In this document: piece by piece, positions 40,722 to 49,580 of the stretch
How positions within the stretch are numbered: the stretch's first letter is position 1
How the letters are laid out: each line of letters opens with the position of its first letter
NCBI RefSeq assembly: GCF_900107965.1
Contig: NZ_FNVU01000013.1
Span: forward strand, 1-64,000
From: Actinacidiphila yanglinensis
GTDB lineage: Bacteria > Actinomycetota > Actinomycetes > Streptomycetales > Streptomycetaceae
Direction: 5' to 3'
Length of the DNA stretch: 64,000 nt
Notes under the pieces: generated by a model
The model's input: only the letters and a program-made list of their open reading frames with translations
Told to the model about the DNA's origin: nothing
Database searches by the model: none
Program-made: the position numbers and the translations under genes

Positions 40722-42397
40722 GCACCAGTTCCGCGCCGCAACCCGCGCCCCCGGCACCCCTGGTGGAGGTCGCCGGGCTGCGGGTGCGCTTCGGCGGCCG
40801 CCGGGCCGCACCGGTCGTCGACGGCGTGTCGTTCAGCCTCGCCAGGGGCGAATGCCTCGGGCTCGTCGGCGAGTCCGGCTCGGGCAAGAGCGTCACCGCC
40901 CGCACGCTGGCGGGCCTCACCGGCCAGGGCGCCGTCGTCGAGTACGAGCGGCTGGCCTTCGACGGGCAGGACTCCGGCCGCTTCTCCGAGTCCGCGTGGC
41001 GCTCGGTGCGCGGCGCGCGCATCGGGTTCGTGATGCAGGACGCGCTCTCGTCGCTGGACGCGCTGCGGCCGGTCGGCCGGGAGATCGCCGAACCGCTGCG
41101 GCTGCACGCTCCCCTGACGAGGGAGCAGCGCGAGGAGAAGGTGCTCGCGCTGCTGGAGTCCGTCGGCGTCCCCGAACCGGCCTTCCGTGCCGGCCAGTAC
41201 CCGCACGAGCTGTCCGGCGGGCTGCGCCAGCGTGCCCTCATCGCCTCCGCGATCGCCTGCGATCCCGACCTCGTCATCGCCGACGAGCCGACCACGGCAC
41301 TGGACGCCACCGTCGCCGCCCAGGTGGTCGAGCTGCTGCAGAAGGTCAAGACGGCCGACCGCGCGCTGCTGGTGATCAGCCACGACCTGGCGATGGTCTC
41401 CCGGATCGCCGACCGGGTGGCGGTGATGCGGGCCGGCCGCATCGTCGAGCAGGGGCCGACCGAGGAGGTGCTGCGCCGTCCCTCGCATCCCTACACCCGG
41501 GAGTTGCTGGCGGCCGTGCCCTCCGCGGCCTCGCGGGGCGCCCGGCTGAGCCCGGCGCCCGCGCCGGCCGCGCGCCCGCGGGCGAGCACCCGCAGCCGGC
41601 AGCGCCCCGCGCCCGGCACCGTCCTGCTGCGGGCAGCGGATCTGACCCGTTCCTTCACCGGCGCCGACGGGGTGGAGCGCCGGGCCGTGGACGGCGTGTC
41701 CTTCACGCTCGCGGCAGGCGAGACGCTCGGCATCGTCGGCGAGTCCGGCTCGGGGAAGACCACCACCGCGCGGATCGTGCTCGGCCTGGAGCGGACCGAC
41801 GCGGGCACGGTGGCGCTGCGCGACCGGCCCTGGAGCGCGCTGTCCCGGGCCGAGCAGCGCGACGAGCGCAGGAACCTCCAGGTGATCCACCAGGACCCGC
41901 TGGCGTCCTTCGACCCGCGCCACACCGTGGAACGGGTGCTGGCGGAGGCGCTGCGGGTGGCGCGGGTGCCGCGCGGCCCGCGCCGCCGCGAGCGGCTGCT
42001 GGACCTGCTCGACCTGGTGGGGCTCGACGCGGGCATGCTGCGCCGCCGGCCCGCGGAGCTGTCGGGCGGGCAGCGCCAGCGCGTCGCGATCGCCCGGGCG
42101 CTCGCGCCGGAGCCTGAGGTGGTGGTCTGCGACGAGCCGGTGTCCGCGCTGGACGTGTCGGTCCAGGCCCGCATCCTGGACCTCCTGCGCGACCTGCAAC
42201 GCGACCTGGGCCTGGCCTACCTGTTCATCTCGCACGACCTCGGGGTGGTGCACCACCTCAGCGACCGCGTGCTGGTGATGAAGGACGGCGCCGTCGTCGA
42301 GTCGGGCGACGTCGAGGACGTCTTCACCCGGCCGGCCCACCCCTACACCCGAACCCTGCTCAACGCCGTACCGCGGCTGACGACCACCGGAGACTGA
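40718..42397 (+). CDS. Fused DppD-DppF type ABC ATPase (two nucleotide-binding domains)
   Basis: A 559-residue protein with two complete ABC domains. Domain 1 (about 15-265) has GESGSGKSVTA, LSGGLRQR and LVIADEPTTALD. Domain 2 (about 305-555) has GESGSGKTTTA, LSGGQRQR and VVVCDEPVSALD. Each ends in the oligopeptide-specific extension (RRPSHPYTRELL; TRPAHPYTRTLL). The Ala/Pro/Arg-rich linker lies near 270-300. It energises the importer formed by the two permeases. The fused form replaces the separate OppD and OppF. The monooxygenase start is 1 nt past its stop. Confidence 0.95.
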   Translation: MSTSSAPQPAPPAPLVEVAGLRVRFGGRRAAPVVDGVSFSLARGECLGLVGESGSGKSVTARTLAGLTGQGAVVEYERLAFDGQDSGRFSESAWRSVRGARIGFVMQDALSSLDALRPVGREIAEPLRLHAPLTREQREEKVLALLESVGVPEPAFRAGQYPHELSGGLRQRALIASAIACDPDLVIADEPTTALDATVAAQVVELLQKVKTADRALLVISHDLAMVSRIADRVAVMRAGRIVEQGPTEEVLRRPSHPYTRELLAAVPSAASRGARLSPAPAPAARPRASTRSRQRPAPGTVLLRAADLTRSFTGADGVERRAVDGVSFTLAAGETLGIVGESGSGKTTTARIVLGLERTDAGTVALRDRPWSALSRAEQRDERRNLQVIHQDPLASFDPRHTVERVLAEALRVARVPRGPRRRERLLDLLDLVGLDAGMLRRRPAELSGGQRQRVAIARALAPEPEVVVCDEPVSALDVSVQARILDLLRDLQRDLGLAYLFISHDLGVVHHLSDRVLVMKDGAVVESGDVEDVFTRPAHPYTRTLLNAVPRLTTTGD

Positions 42398-42398
42398 T

Positions 42399-43796
42399 GT
42401 GACCGAACGCAAGAAGCTGCACGTCAACCTGTTCGAGATGAACTGCGTGGGCCACATCTCACACGGTTTGTGGGTGCACCCGGACAACAACCGGCACCGG
42501 TTCAACGACATCGAGTTCTGGCTGGAGCTGGCCCGGCTGCTGGAGTACGGCACCTTCGACGCGGTCTTCCTCGCCGACGTGATCGGTACCTACGACGGGT
42601 TCCGCGGCGGCCCGCAGACCGCGCTGACGGAGGCCGTGCAGATCCCCAACAACGACCCGCTGCTGGTCATCCCGGCGATGGCCGCGGTCACCCGGGGTCT
42701 CGGCTTCGCCGCGACCTTCTCCACCACCTACGAGCCGCCGTTCGCCTTCGCCCGCCGGATGAGCACCCTGGACCACCTCACCAGGGGCCGGGTGGCCTGG
42801 AACGTCGTCACCTCCTACCTGCCCAACGCGGCAAGGAACTTCGGGCTGGAGGACGAGGTCGACCACGACCACCGCTACGAGATCGCCGACGAGTACATGG
42901 AGGTCCTCTACAAGCTGTGGGAGGGCTCCTGGGAGGACGACGCGGTCATACAGGACGTGGACAACCGGGTCTACACCGACCCTTCGAAGGTGCACTACAT
43001 CGACCATGCCGGCCGCTACTACAAGGTGGCCGGACCGCACCTGTCCCAGCCCTCGCCGCAGCGCACCCCGGTGATCTACCAGGCCGGCAGCTCCGCGGCC
43101 GGGCGGGCCTTCGGCGGCAAGCACGCCGAGGCGGTCTTCGTCGGCGGCGGCTCGCTGGCCGACACCCGAGGCTACATCGAGGGCTACCGCGAGCAGGCCA
43201 GGGCCGCCGGGCGGGACCCGCGCACCATCAAGTTCATGGCCGGCGCGGCGGTGATCGTCGGCAGCACCGAGCGCGACGTGGCCCGCAAGGTCGAGGAGTT
43301 CACGGCCCTGCGCAGCGTGGACGGCCACCTGGCGCACTCCGGCGCGGGGCTGGACTGGACGCGCTACTCGCCCGACACCCGCGTCGGCGACATCATCGCC
43401 CGCAAGGTCCCCGGCTACCAGCGGCTGATCCGGCAGTACCGGCCCGAGCAGACCGTCGGGGACGTGCTGACCCGGATCGGCGGCTTCAACCGCGGCCAGT
43501 TCTTCGTCGCCGGCACCCCGAAGGTGGTCGCCGACACGATCGAGAACTGGCTCGACGAGGGCGGCATCGACGGGATCAACCTGCGGCAGTTCCTCACCCC
43601 CGGCACGGCGCAGGACTTCATCGAGCTCGTCGTCCCGGAGTTGCGCCGCCGCGGGCGGTACCGCGAGTCCTACGAGGACGGGGAGACGCTGCGCGAGCGC
43701 CTGTTCGGTGCCGGCCGGACCCGGCTCCCGGAGGACCATCCCGGTACCCGGTACGCCGCCCGGCACCGCGCGCCGGAGCAGGTGGAGGCGCCGTAG
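42399..43796 (+). CDS. NtaA/SnaA/DszA-family FMNH2-dependent monooxygenase
   Basis: A 465-residue bacterial-luciferase-like enzyme: HVNLFEMNCVGHISHGLW, VFLADVIGTYDG, NVVTSYLPNAARNFG, RYEIADEYMEVLYKLWEGSW, PVIYQAGSSAAGRAFGGKHA and the long C-terminal region of the NtaA class. Characterised members oxidise nitrilotriacetate, EDTA, dibenzothiophene sulfone (DszA) or pristinamycin IIB, using FMNH2 from a partner reductase. It begins 1 nt after the ATPase stop, so it belongs to the transport operon; the imported compound is probably its substrate or precursor. The SsuE-like reductase at 34467 is a plausible partner. Confidence 0.92.
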   Translation: MTERKKLHVNLFEMNCVGHISHGLWVHPDNNRHRFNDIEFWLELARLLEYGTFDAVFLADVIGTYDGFRGGPQTALTEAVQIPNNDPLLVIPAMAAVTRGLGFAATFSTTYEPPFAFARRMSTLDHLTRGRVAWNVVTSYLPNAARNFGLEDEVDHDHRYEIADEYMEVLYKLWEGSWEDDAVIQDVDNRVYTDPSKVHYIDHAGRYYKVAGPHLSQPSPQRTPVIYQAGSSAAGRAFGGKHAEAVFVGGGSLADTRGYIEGYREQARAAGRDPRTIKFMAGAAVIVGSTERDVARKVEEFTALRSVDGHLAHSGAGLDWTRYSPDTRVGDIIARKVPGYQRLIRQYRPEQTVGDVLTRIGGFNRGQFFVAGTPKVVADTIENWLDEGGIDGINLRQFLTPGTAQDFIELVVPELRRRGRYRESYEDGETLRERLFGAGRTRLPEDHPGTRYAARHRAPEQVEAP

Positions 43797-43835
43797 GGAC
43801 GCGGGCAGAAGGGGCGCGCTGTCGGCGGGGCCGCC

Positions 43836-43841
43836 TAGGGT
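43836..43841 (+). promoter_or_regulatory. -10 box upstream of the 43887 gene
   Basis: TAGGGT matches TANNNT; the predicted start is about 40 nt before ATG 43887, separating this gene from the monooxygenase operon. Confidence 0.4.
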
Positions 43842-43886
43842 GGTCGCCCAACGGATCGACAGGGGCAATCAGTTGGGGGGCTGCAC

Positions 43887-44774
43887 ATGATCTCCGTGGC
43901 AGAGGCGGCACATGCGTACCTGCTGGACGCGGTGGCACTCGCGGAGTCGGACGGGTCGCGGGTGTGGTGGGCGCCGTGGGGGCCGCAACCGTCGGGGGAC
44001 GACGAGGGCGACCACGTCTACAGCTACTTCATGGTGCTGGACGACGGTGCGCGGGGGATCGAATTCGCCCTGCGCTACGAGGGACGTCCGAACGACCTGG
44101 TGCCCGAGGGCTTCTGGGACTTCACGCTCTTCCTGGAAGGAGGAAAGGGCCACCTCTCCGATCTCCTGAGCCCGGTGCCGCCGAGCGAGCGGGCCGCGGA
44201 GCCGGAGCGAGCCGAGGACGGACGGCCTCTGCGGCTCGTACGGTGGCTGGTGGCGCAGGCGGGCGAGACGATCGACCCGTCCGCGACCGGCGGCACCCAT
44301 CTGCGCTGCTACGAGGACGGGGCCCTGGTCGCGGTCGACAACCCGGAACAGGAGTGTCCCTGCGGGGAGTTCAACCGGGACGACGACGGACGCCTGTTCC
44401 CGGTGGAAGGGCCTGCCGTCAGCGCCGTCTACTCCACGGTCGCCGGTGACGGCGTGGAGTGGCAGGCGCGGAGCTCGCCCGCCCCTGCCCCGGAGCGCGC
44501 CGGCACCGAGTCGGCCCTGCGCCTGGTCCGGTGGCTGGTGCCGCGGCCGGGCGAGACGCTCGACCCGGCCGGGAGCGGCGGCACCCACCTGCGGTGCCTC
44601 TACGACGAGACCCTGGTCGCGGTCGACGACCCCGACCAGCGCTGCCCGTGCGGGCGGCTCGGCCGGGACGCCGGCGGACGCCTGCTCCCGCTGACGGAGG
44701 GGCAGATCTGCGTCGTCTACTCCACCGCCGCCGGCGGGGCACCCGAACCGGCGGGGGCCCGGCAGAGCGTCTGA
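43887..44774 (+). CDS. Hypothetical protein with duplicated GGTHLRC/CPCG domain
   Basis: A 295-residue acidic protein I do not recognise. After an N-terminal domain of about 110 residues (VWWAPWGPQPS, YSYFMVLDDGARGIEFALRY) come two tandem copies of a roughly 70-residue unit, about 114-186 and 210-282. Each copy contains LRLVRWLV, GET, DP, GGTHLRC, LVAVD, CPCG, GRL and VYST. The conserved Cys trio (GGTHLRC plus CPCG) with His suggests metal binding or disulfides. There is no signal peptide. It has its own promoter-like TAGGGT, so it is probably independent of the upstream monooxygenase. Confidence 0.75.
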   Translation: MISVAEAAHAYLLDAVALAESDGSRVWWAPWGPQPSGDDEGDHVYSYFMVLDDGARGIEFALRYEGRPNDLVPEGFWDFTLFLEGGKGHLSDLLSPVPPSERAAEPERAEDGRPLRLVRWLVAQAGETIDPSATGGTHLRCYEDGALVAVDNPEQECPCGEFNRDDDGRLFPVEGPAVSAVYSTVAGDGVEWQARSSPAPAPERAGTESALRLVRWLVPRPGETLDPAGSGGTHLRCLYDETLVAVDDPDQRCPCGRLGRDAGGRLLPLTEGQICVVYSTAAGGAPEPAGARQSV

Positions 44775-44787
44775 CCCGAGCCCGGTG

Positions 44788-44824
44788 CGGGCCGGAGGGG
44801 GGGCCGTCCGCCCCCGCCGGCCCG
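44788..44824. terminator. Bidirectional terminator hairpin
   Basis: CGGGCCGG (44788-44795) pairs with CCGGCCCG (44817-44824), with GGGGG/CCCCC continuing the stem inside, between convergent genes. Confidence 0.75.
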
Positions 44825-44846
44825 CTACCGCGGCGCAGAGTTCACG

Positions 44847-46979
44847 TCACCGCTTGAGCGCACTCATCAATGTGCCGGTGTCCTGCGTGCCGAGCAGCAC
44901 GAACACCGGGGTCTGGCTCAGATCCGCGGTGTAGCCGGTCAGGTCGACGGGGCCGTGGACCGTCCGCTGGTGCACGACGTCGTACCAGTGGCCGGGCGGT
45001 ACGTGGACGGTGCGCCGCGTCTGGTCGGCGAGGACGGGCGCGGCCATCAGCGAGTCGCCCAGCAGCCACTGGTCCGCGATCGGGTACGTGGCGTCGTCCT
45101 CCGGGTAGTTGAAGAACAGCGGCTTCATGATCGGTTCGCCGCTGCGCACCGCCCGCTCGACCTGCGCCTCGATGTACGGCGCGAGGCGTCCGTGGGTCCG
45201 CACCGCGGCCGTGTAGAGGTCGACCGTCTGCTGGTCGTACTGCTGGCTGCCGTAGGCGTTGGACACCCCGAGCGGCGAGCTGGAGGAGTACATCAGCGGC
45301 ATCAGCGAGGCCGCCTGCGCCCAGCGCACGAGCACGTCCTTGGTCGGCGGGGCCTCGCCGAGCGAGCCGCCGATCATGTCGGTCTCGACGAAGGGGTAGC
45401 CGACCGTGCTGATCGCCAGGTTCTGCGCGACCGCCGCGCGCAGCGAGACCCAGTCGGTCCCCTTGTCGACCTGGCGGGTGACGAAGCCGTACGTCTGCGA
45501 GCCGGTCCAGTGGATCCGCACGCCGGCGCCCTGCAGGTCGAACTGGTCGCACAACTCGGCGCCGAGGGCGAGGTAGTCGAGCGCGGTGTGGCCGGGGTAG
45601 GGCGCGCAGGTCTCGTCGTAGAAGCGGGTGTCGAACTTGAACCCGTCAACGCCGTAGGTCTGCTGGAGGCTCTGCAGGTTCCCTACGTACCAGGCGCGGG
45701 CGTCGGGGTTGGCGAGGTCGACGATGCCGGCGGTGCCGTTCCACCAGGTGACCAGGCCGGGGGTGGTCGGGTCGTCCTTGGACTTCAGCAGGTAGCCGTG
45801 GTCAGCGGCGTAGCCGAAGTTGTCGGCGTCGGTGTTGATCCAGAGGGTGACCCAGATCCCGAAGTCGTAGCCCATCGCGTGGATCTCGTCGGACATCGCC
45901 TTCGGCGACGGGAACTTGCTGTTGAAGGTGAAGTCGCCGTAGTGGCTCATCCAGCCGTCGTCCATCTGGATCGTGTGCCCCGGCACCTCCGCGTCGTGCA
46001 GGCTCTTCGCCCAGGCCAGCAGCGAGTCCTGGGAGACGTCGGTGTAGAACTGCGCCCACGAGTTCCACAGCGGCTCGGCGTACTGGACGGCGGGGGCGTC
46101 GCTCTTGGCGGGGGTGCCGGTGATGCCGACGTAGTTCTCGTAGACGTCCCTGGCGGTGCGTTCGACGAAGACGGTGGCGTCCATCGCGGCGCTGCCGGTG
46201 AGGGTGTAGCCGAAGACGCCCTGCTGCACGTCGTTCATCGACACATCCATGACGTCCTCGGTGGCGACGAACAGGCCGGTGCCCCGCTGGGTGAACCAGA
46301 AGGGCTCGGTGATCAGGTACTCCGCGGGCGCCATCGCGGTGTCCCGGACCGTGCCGGAGTCCAGCGGCCAGGGCTGGTCGGTGTACGGCGCGCCGGCGGC
46401 GGTCACCGCCTCGCCCTGCCCGTACCAGTGACCGGCCGAGTCGACCAGGTAGTGCGCGGCCACCTGCGTCGCGGCTGCCTGGCCCTGGACCGACCACGTC
46501 ATCCGGTAGCGGTCGGCGGCCGGGGTGATCCGGTAGGTCACGGTGCTGCCGGGCGCGGTGGTCGCCAGCGTCAACGCGAGGGTGCCGTCCCGCCATTGGG
46601 CGCCGGTGACGGAGGTGGCCGTGGCCCAGGTGCCCGCGTCCGTCTGGAAGGCCGCGGGCCCGGACGACCCCGACACGCCGTCAGTGGTCTGCAGGACGAC
46701 CTTGCCGTCGCGCAACGTGGTGATCCGGAAACGGGACTTGGCGACGAGCACGGTGTACCCGGGGGTGCTCGCGGTGGCCGAGACGACAAGCCTGACGCTG
46801 TCGCCGGACTGCTCGAACCGCGTGTGCGCCTGGGGGCCGGTGGCACCGTTCCCGGCCTGGCCGCCCGTCCGGGGGCCGCTGCGGGCGACCGCCTGACCGC
46901 TCGCCAGGAGAGCGCCCGACACGCCGGCCGCGCCGCCGACGATGAGGAAACGCCTTCTGGGCATGCCTGATTCAGCCAT
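44847..46979 (-). CDS. Tat-exported glycoside hydrolase family 31 enzyme
   Basis: A 710-residue secreted glycosidase. The twin-arginine signal is PRRRFLIVGGAAG near residues 7-19. The GH31 barrel shows HTIQMDDGWMSHYGDF, the nucleophile Asp in VDGFKFDTRFYDE, and the acid/base region PFVETDMIGGSLGEAPPTKD. Members cleave alpha-glucosides, alpha-xylosides or sulfoquinovosides; this one resembles alpha-glycosidases rather than any well-characterised subgroup. ATG 46979 has AGGAGG upstream. It stands as a single gene between terminators. Confidence 0.92.
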   Translation of the reverse strand: MAESGMPRRRFLIVGGAAGVSGALLASGQAVARSGPRTGGQAGNGATGPQAHTRFEQSGDSVRLVVSATASTPGYTVLVAKSRFRITTLRDGKVVLQTTDGVSGSSGPAAFQTDAGTWATATSVTGAQWRDGTLALTLATTAPGSTVTYRITPAADRYRMTWSVQGQAAATQVAAHYLVDSAGHWYGQGEAVTAAGAPYTDQPWPLDSGTVRDTAMAPAEYLITEPFWFTQRGTGLFVATEDVMDVSMNDVQQGVFGYTLTGSAAMDATVFVERTARDVYENYVGITGTPAKSDAPAVQYAEPLWNSWAQFYTDVSQDSLLAWAKSLHDAEVPGHTIQMDDGWMSHYGDFTFNSKFPSPKAMSDEIHAMGYDFGIWVTLWINTDADNFGYAADHGYLLKSKDDPTTPGLVTWWNGTAGIVDLANPDARAWYVGNLQSLQQTYGVDGFKFDTRFYDETCAPYPGHTALDYLALGAELCDQFDLQGAGVRIHWTGSQTYGFVTRQVDKGTDWVSLRAAVAQNLAISTVGYPFVETDMIGGSLGEAPPTKDVLVRWAQAASLMPLMYSSSSPLGVSNAYGSQQYDQQTVDLYTAAVRTHGRLAPYIEAQVERAVRSGEPIMKPLFFNYPEDDATYPIADQWLLGDSLMAAPVLADQTRRTVHVPPGHWYDVVHQRTVHGPVDLTGYTADLSQTPVFVLLGTQDTGTLMSALKR

Positions 46980-47319
46980 CGTGCTCCTCCTGGTGGGCAG
47001 CGTCGAGTCCGCTGCGTTGGATGGTGCGGCTGCCGAGCGGGTGCGGCCCTCGGTACCGGTGACCGGGGCCGGGGCGGGGTTGCGGGTCCTCCGTGATGAC
47101 GACCCGATCACTGCGCAGTGAGGCTAACCAGTTCCAATTGTTGAGCGCAAGAGTTCGAAACAGGGGTGTTCCGATCATCCTCGATCATTGGTGACTCAGC
47201 GACGCGCCAGGATCGCGGCGTGGGGCACCCGAGGGACCCGGCGGCGGCGAGGCGCCGCCGCCGTGGCTGTGGCCGTGTCCGCCGCCGTGGCCGGAAACGG
47301 TCAGCGGTCCGCCGTACGC
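46980..47319. other. Promoter region of the GH31 gene plus upstream terminator
   Basis: The part at 47110-47200 is unusually A/T-rich for the window and contains TTGAGCGCAA (47143-47152) and the palindromes CAATTG and TTCGAA. It is a likely GH31 promoter/operator region, but no single operator is clear. The rest holds the epimerase terminator hairpin. No ORF supported. Confidence 0.4.
47240..47262 (-). terminator. Terminator hairpin after the epimerase gene
   Basis: GGCGGCGGCG (47240-47249) and CGCCGCCGCC (47253-47262) form a perfect 10-bp stem with a 3-nt loop, 58 bp past the epimerase stop. Confidence 0.55.
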
Positions 47320-48198
47320 TCAGGCGCCCGGGATCGCCGCGAGATCGGTCAGCGCGTCGAGGTGCCGCGGGGACCAGCCGAGGTCCTTGCGGGCGCGGGC
47401 GCCGGTGAGTTGCTGGTCCAGGGCGAACGCGCGGGCGATCGGGCCCATCCGCCGCTCCGCCTCCTCGACGGTGAGGCGTTCGAAGCTGCCCTCGCACCCC
47501 GCGGCCCGGGACACCGCGCGCGCGATGTCGGCCTGCCGCGGGTTCTCGTCGCTGACGCCCGCGTAGACCGAGCCGCCCTCGGCGTTCAGCGCGAGGGCGT
47601 AGAGCTCGGCGATGTCGTCGACGTGGACCAGCGCCCAGTGGTTGTCGCCGTCACCGATCAGCGGGACGGCGCCGTTCGCGCGCCCGGGTGCGGTGTAGAA
47701 CGTCTCGATCAGGCCCTGCCCCCGGCCGTGGACCACGCCGGGCATCACCAGCACCGGGCGGCCGCCGTCCGCCGTGGCGGCCAGTACGCGGTCCTCGTTC
47801 GACCGGCGCCACGCGGTGATCGGCGGCGGCGACTGCGGCGCGTCCTCGTCGACCACGCCGTCCGTGTCGCCGTACACCCACACGCCGCCCGTGTGCACGT
47901 ACGCGCCGCGGCCGCCGAGGCCCGCCAGCATCGCGAGCGCGGCCGCCAGGTCCACCTCCGCGGTGTTCGGCCCCGGGTCACTGCCGAGGTGCAGCACGCC
48001 GTCCGCGGCCGCGGCGGCGTCGGTCAGCACCTCCGTGTCGGCCAGGGCGCCCCTGACCGCGGCCGCGCCCAACCCGGCCAGCGTCTCCGCGGACGCCTCG
48101 CTGCGCGCCAGGGCGGTGACGTCGTGGCCGTGCCGGAGCAGCGCCTTGATGGTGGCGGTGCCGAGGTAGCCGGAGCCGCCGGTGAGAAAGACACGCAT
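47320..48198 (-). CDS. NAD(P)-dependent epimerase/reductase (extended SDR)
   Basis: A 292-residue protein. MRVFLTGGSGYLGTATIKAL is the nucleotide-binding start; VHTGGVWVYGDTDGVVDE gives the Ser/Tyr region, and ALVHVDDIAELYALAL is the conserved extended-SDR segment. It probably reduces or epimerises a small carbonyl or sugar compound. ATG 48198 has AAGGGA upstream. GGGTA-TCAG-TACCC (48327-48340) in its upstream region is an inverted repeat that might bind a regulator. Confidence 0.9.
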   Translation of the reverse strand: MRVFLTGGSGYLGTATIKALLRHGHDVTALARSEASAETLAGLGAAAVRGALADTEVLTDAAAAADGVLHLGSDPGPNTAEVDLAAALAMLAGLGGRGAYVHTGGVWVYGDTDGVVDEDAPQSPPPITAWRRSNEDRVLAATADGGRPVLVMPGVVHGRGQGLIETFYTAPGRANGAVPLIGDGDNHWALVHVDDIAELYALALNAEGGSVYAGVSDENPRQADIARAVSRAAGCEGSFERLTVEEAERRMGPIARAFALDQQLTGARARKDLGWSPRHLDALTDLAAIPGA

Positions 48199-48326
48199 GG
48201 GAATCCCTTCGCGATGTGCTGATGGAGAGGCCGCGAAACCTGCCGTCCCGCGGCCGTCTGCATCCCAGCGTCGCCTCGCGCGGGCGGCGGCGTCCAAGAC
48301 CCTTTTCCACCCGTGTGATGCCCTGC

Positions 48327-48340
48327 GGGTATCAGTACCC
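48327..48340. promoter_or_regulatory. Inverted repeat GGGTA-TCAG-TACCC
   Basis: Perfect 5-bp arms, about 130 bp upstream of the epimerase start in the 252-bp gap after the LacI gene. It is an operator candidate for an unlinked regulator. Confidence 0.3.
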
Positions 48341-48450
48341 CCGGCCCAACAGCCCTCCTCGGCGCTCCCCCGCTCCCCCGGGCCCGCCGCCCCCGTCCCG
48401 CGTGTCCACCCGTTCGGACGAGCACGGGCGAGCCGGGTGCCCACGGGTCC

Positions 48451-49524
48451 TCACGGGGAAGCCTCGCCGGCCGGTGCGCGCGTCGTCTCCCGCACCACCA
48501 GTTCCGGTTGGAACATGACCTCGCGATGCGCGTGCACGCCTCCGCGCTGTGCCTCGTCCAGCAGCAGGTTGGTGGCGACGTAGCCGAGCTCCGCCTTGGG
48601 CTGGCGGATCGTGGTCAGCGGCAGCGGGTTCTGCTCGGCCATCTCGATGTCGTCGAACCCCACCACGGAGACGTCCTCCGGCACCCGGACCCCCTGGCGC
48701 AGCAGGCCGCCCACCACGCCCAGTGCGAGCAGGTCGTTTCCGCAGGCGACCCCGGTCACCTCCGGGTACTCCTCGCGCAGCCGGGCGCTGGCCAGCCGCC
48801 CCTCCGCCGCCGTGCCCAGCGAACCCACCTCGATCACCCGGCAGGAGTCCTCGGCGAGCCCGCGGCCGCGCAGCGCCTGGCGCACGCCCTCCAGCCGCTC
48901 CTGGTACTGCTCGATCGTCAACGGGGCGGTGACGTAGGCGAGTCGGCGATGCCCGAGATCGAGCAGGTGCTCGGCCGCCAGGCGCCCGCCCGCGACGTCG
49001 TCCACCCGGACCGAGCAGTAGTCCTGGCGGGGCCGGCCGAGCAGCACCACCGCGGTGCCGCGCTCCCGCAGCCAGCTCAGCGTCTCGTTCCGCTCGTCGA
49101 CCGGGCTGATCACCACCCCCAGCACGCGCTGTTCCGCGAGCAACTCCAGGTAGCTGCGCTCCTGTTCGGCGTCCTCGTCGGAGTTGCAGAGGATCAGCAG
49201 CCGCCCGTTCTCCCGGGCGGCGTCCTCCGCCCCCCGCGCGAGCTCGGTGAAGAACGGGTTGCGCACGTCCAGCGCGACCAGCCCGATGGTGCGGGCCTTC
49301 CCGCCGCGCATCAGCGCCGCACCCGCGTGCTTGACGAACCCCAGCGTGTCGATGGCATCGAGGACGCGCTGCCGCTTCTCGGGCGCCACGGCATTTGAAC
49401 GGTTCAAAACATTGGACACGGTACCGAGGCTGACCTGAGCCTCGGCGGCCACGTCACGGATGGTCACCGTACGCCGATTTGGGGGATTTTCCTCGGTATT
49501 CGGTGGACCATCAGCTCGGCTCAT
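48451..49524 (-). CDS. LacI-family repressor of the rhamnose-type sugar operon
   Basis: A 357-residue regulator: TIRDVAAEAQVSLGTVSNVL helix-turn-helix, MRGGKARTIGLVALDVRNPF at the hinge, and a sugar-binding effector domain (DVSVVGFDDIEMAEQNPLPL, then TTIRQPKAELG). ATG 49524 follows GGAGATGAC. It is divergent from the ABC sugar importer, whose promoter carries a TTGAA-N4-TTCAA operator. A related palindrome lies inside its own coding sequence (49394-49408). It probably represses the importer until a rhamnose-like inducer binds. Confidence 0.95.
   Translation of the reverse strand: MSRADGPPNTEENPPNRRTVTIRDVAAEAQVSLGTVSNVLNRSNAVAPEKRQRVLDAIDTLGFVKHAGAALMRGGKARTIGLVALDVRNPFFTELARGAEDAARENGRLLILCNSDEDAEQERSYLELLAEQRVLGVVISPVDERNETLSWLRERGTAVVLLGRPRQDYCSVRVDDVAGGRLAAEHLLDLGHRRLAYVTAPLTIEQYQERLEGVRQALRGRGLAEDSCRVIEVGSLGTAAEGRLASARLREEYPEVTGVACGNDLLALGVVGGLLRQGVRVPEDVSVVGFDDIEMAEQNPLPLTTIRQPKAELGYVATNLLLDEAQRGGVHAHREVMFQPELVVRETTRAPAGEASP
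49394..49408. promoter_or_regulatory. Intragenic LacI-type palindrome
   Basis: TTTGAAC-G-GTTCAAA is a perfect 15-bp palindrome inside the lacI coding sequence (codons for LNRSN), 187 bp from the intergenic operator centre. It shares TTGAA...TTCAA with that operator, suggesting an auxiliary or looping site. Confidence 0.55.
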
Positions 49525-49541
49525 GTCATCTCCTCGAAACC

Positions 49542-49570
49542 TTGACCGACCCGCAGTGTACGCCTAGCAT
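49542..49570 (+). promoter_or_regulatory. Promoter of the sugar importer operon
   Basis: TTGACC (49542-49547), a 17-nt spacer and TAGCAT (49565-49570) fit a housekeeping promoter. The predicted start near 49577 lies immediately before the LacI operator. Confidence 0.6.
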
Positions 49571-49580
49571 CCCCTACGGA

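Noticed and set aside
40343..42553. 736-codon minus-strand frame
   Set aside because: Antisense to the fused ATPase gene, which has unmistakable ABC motifs.
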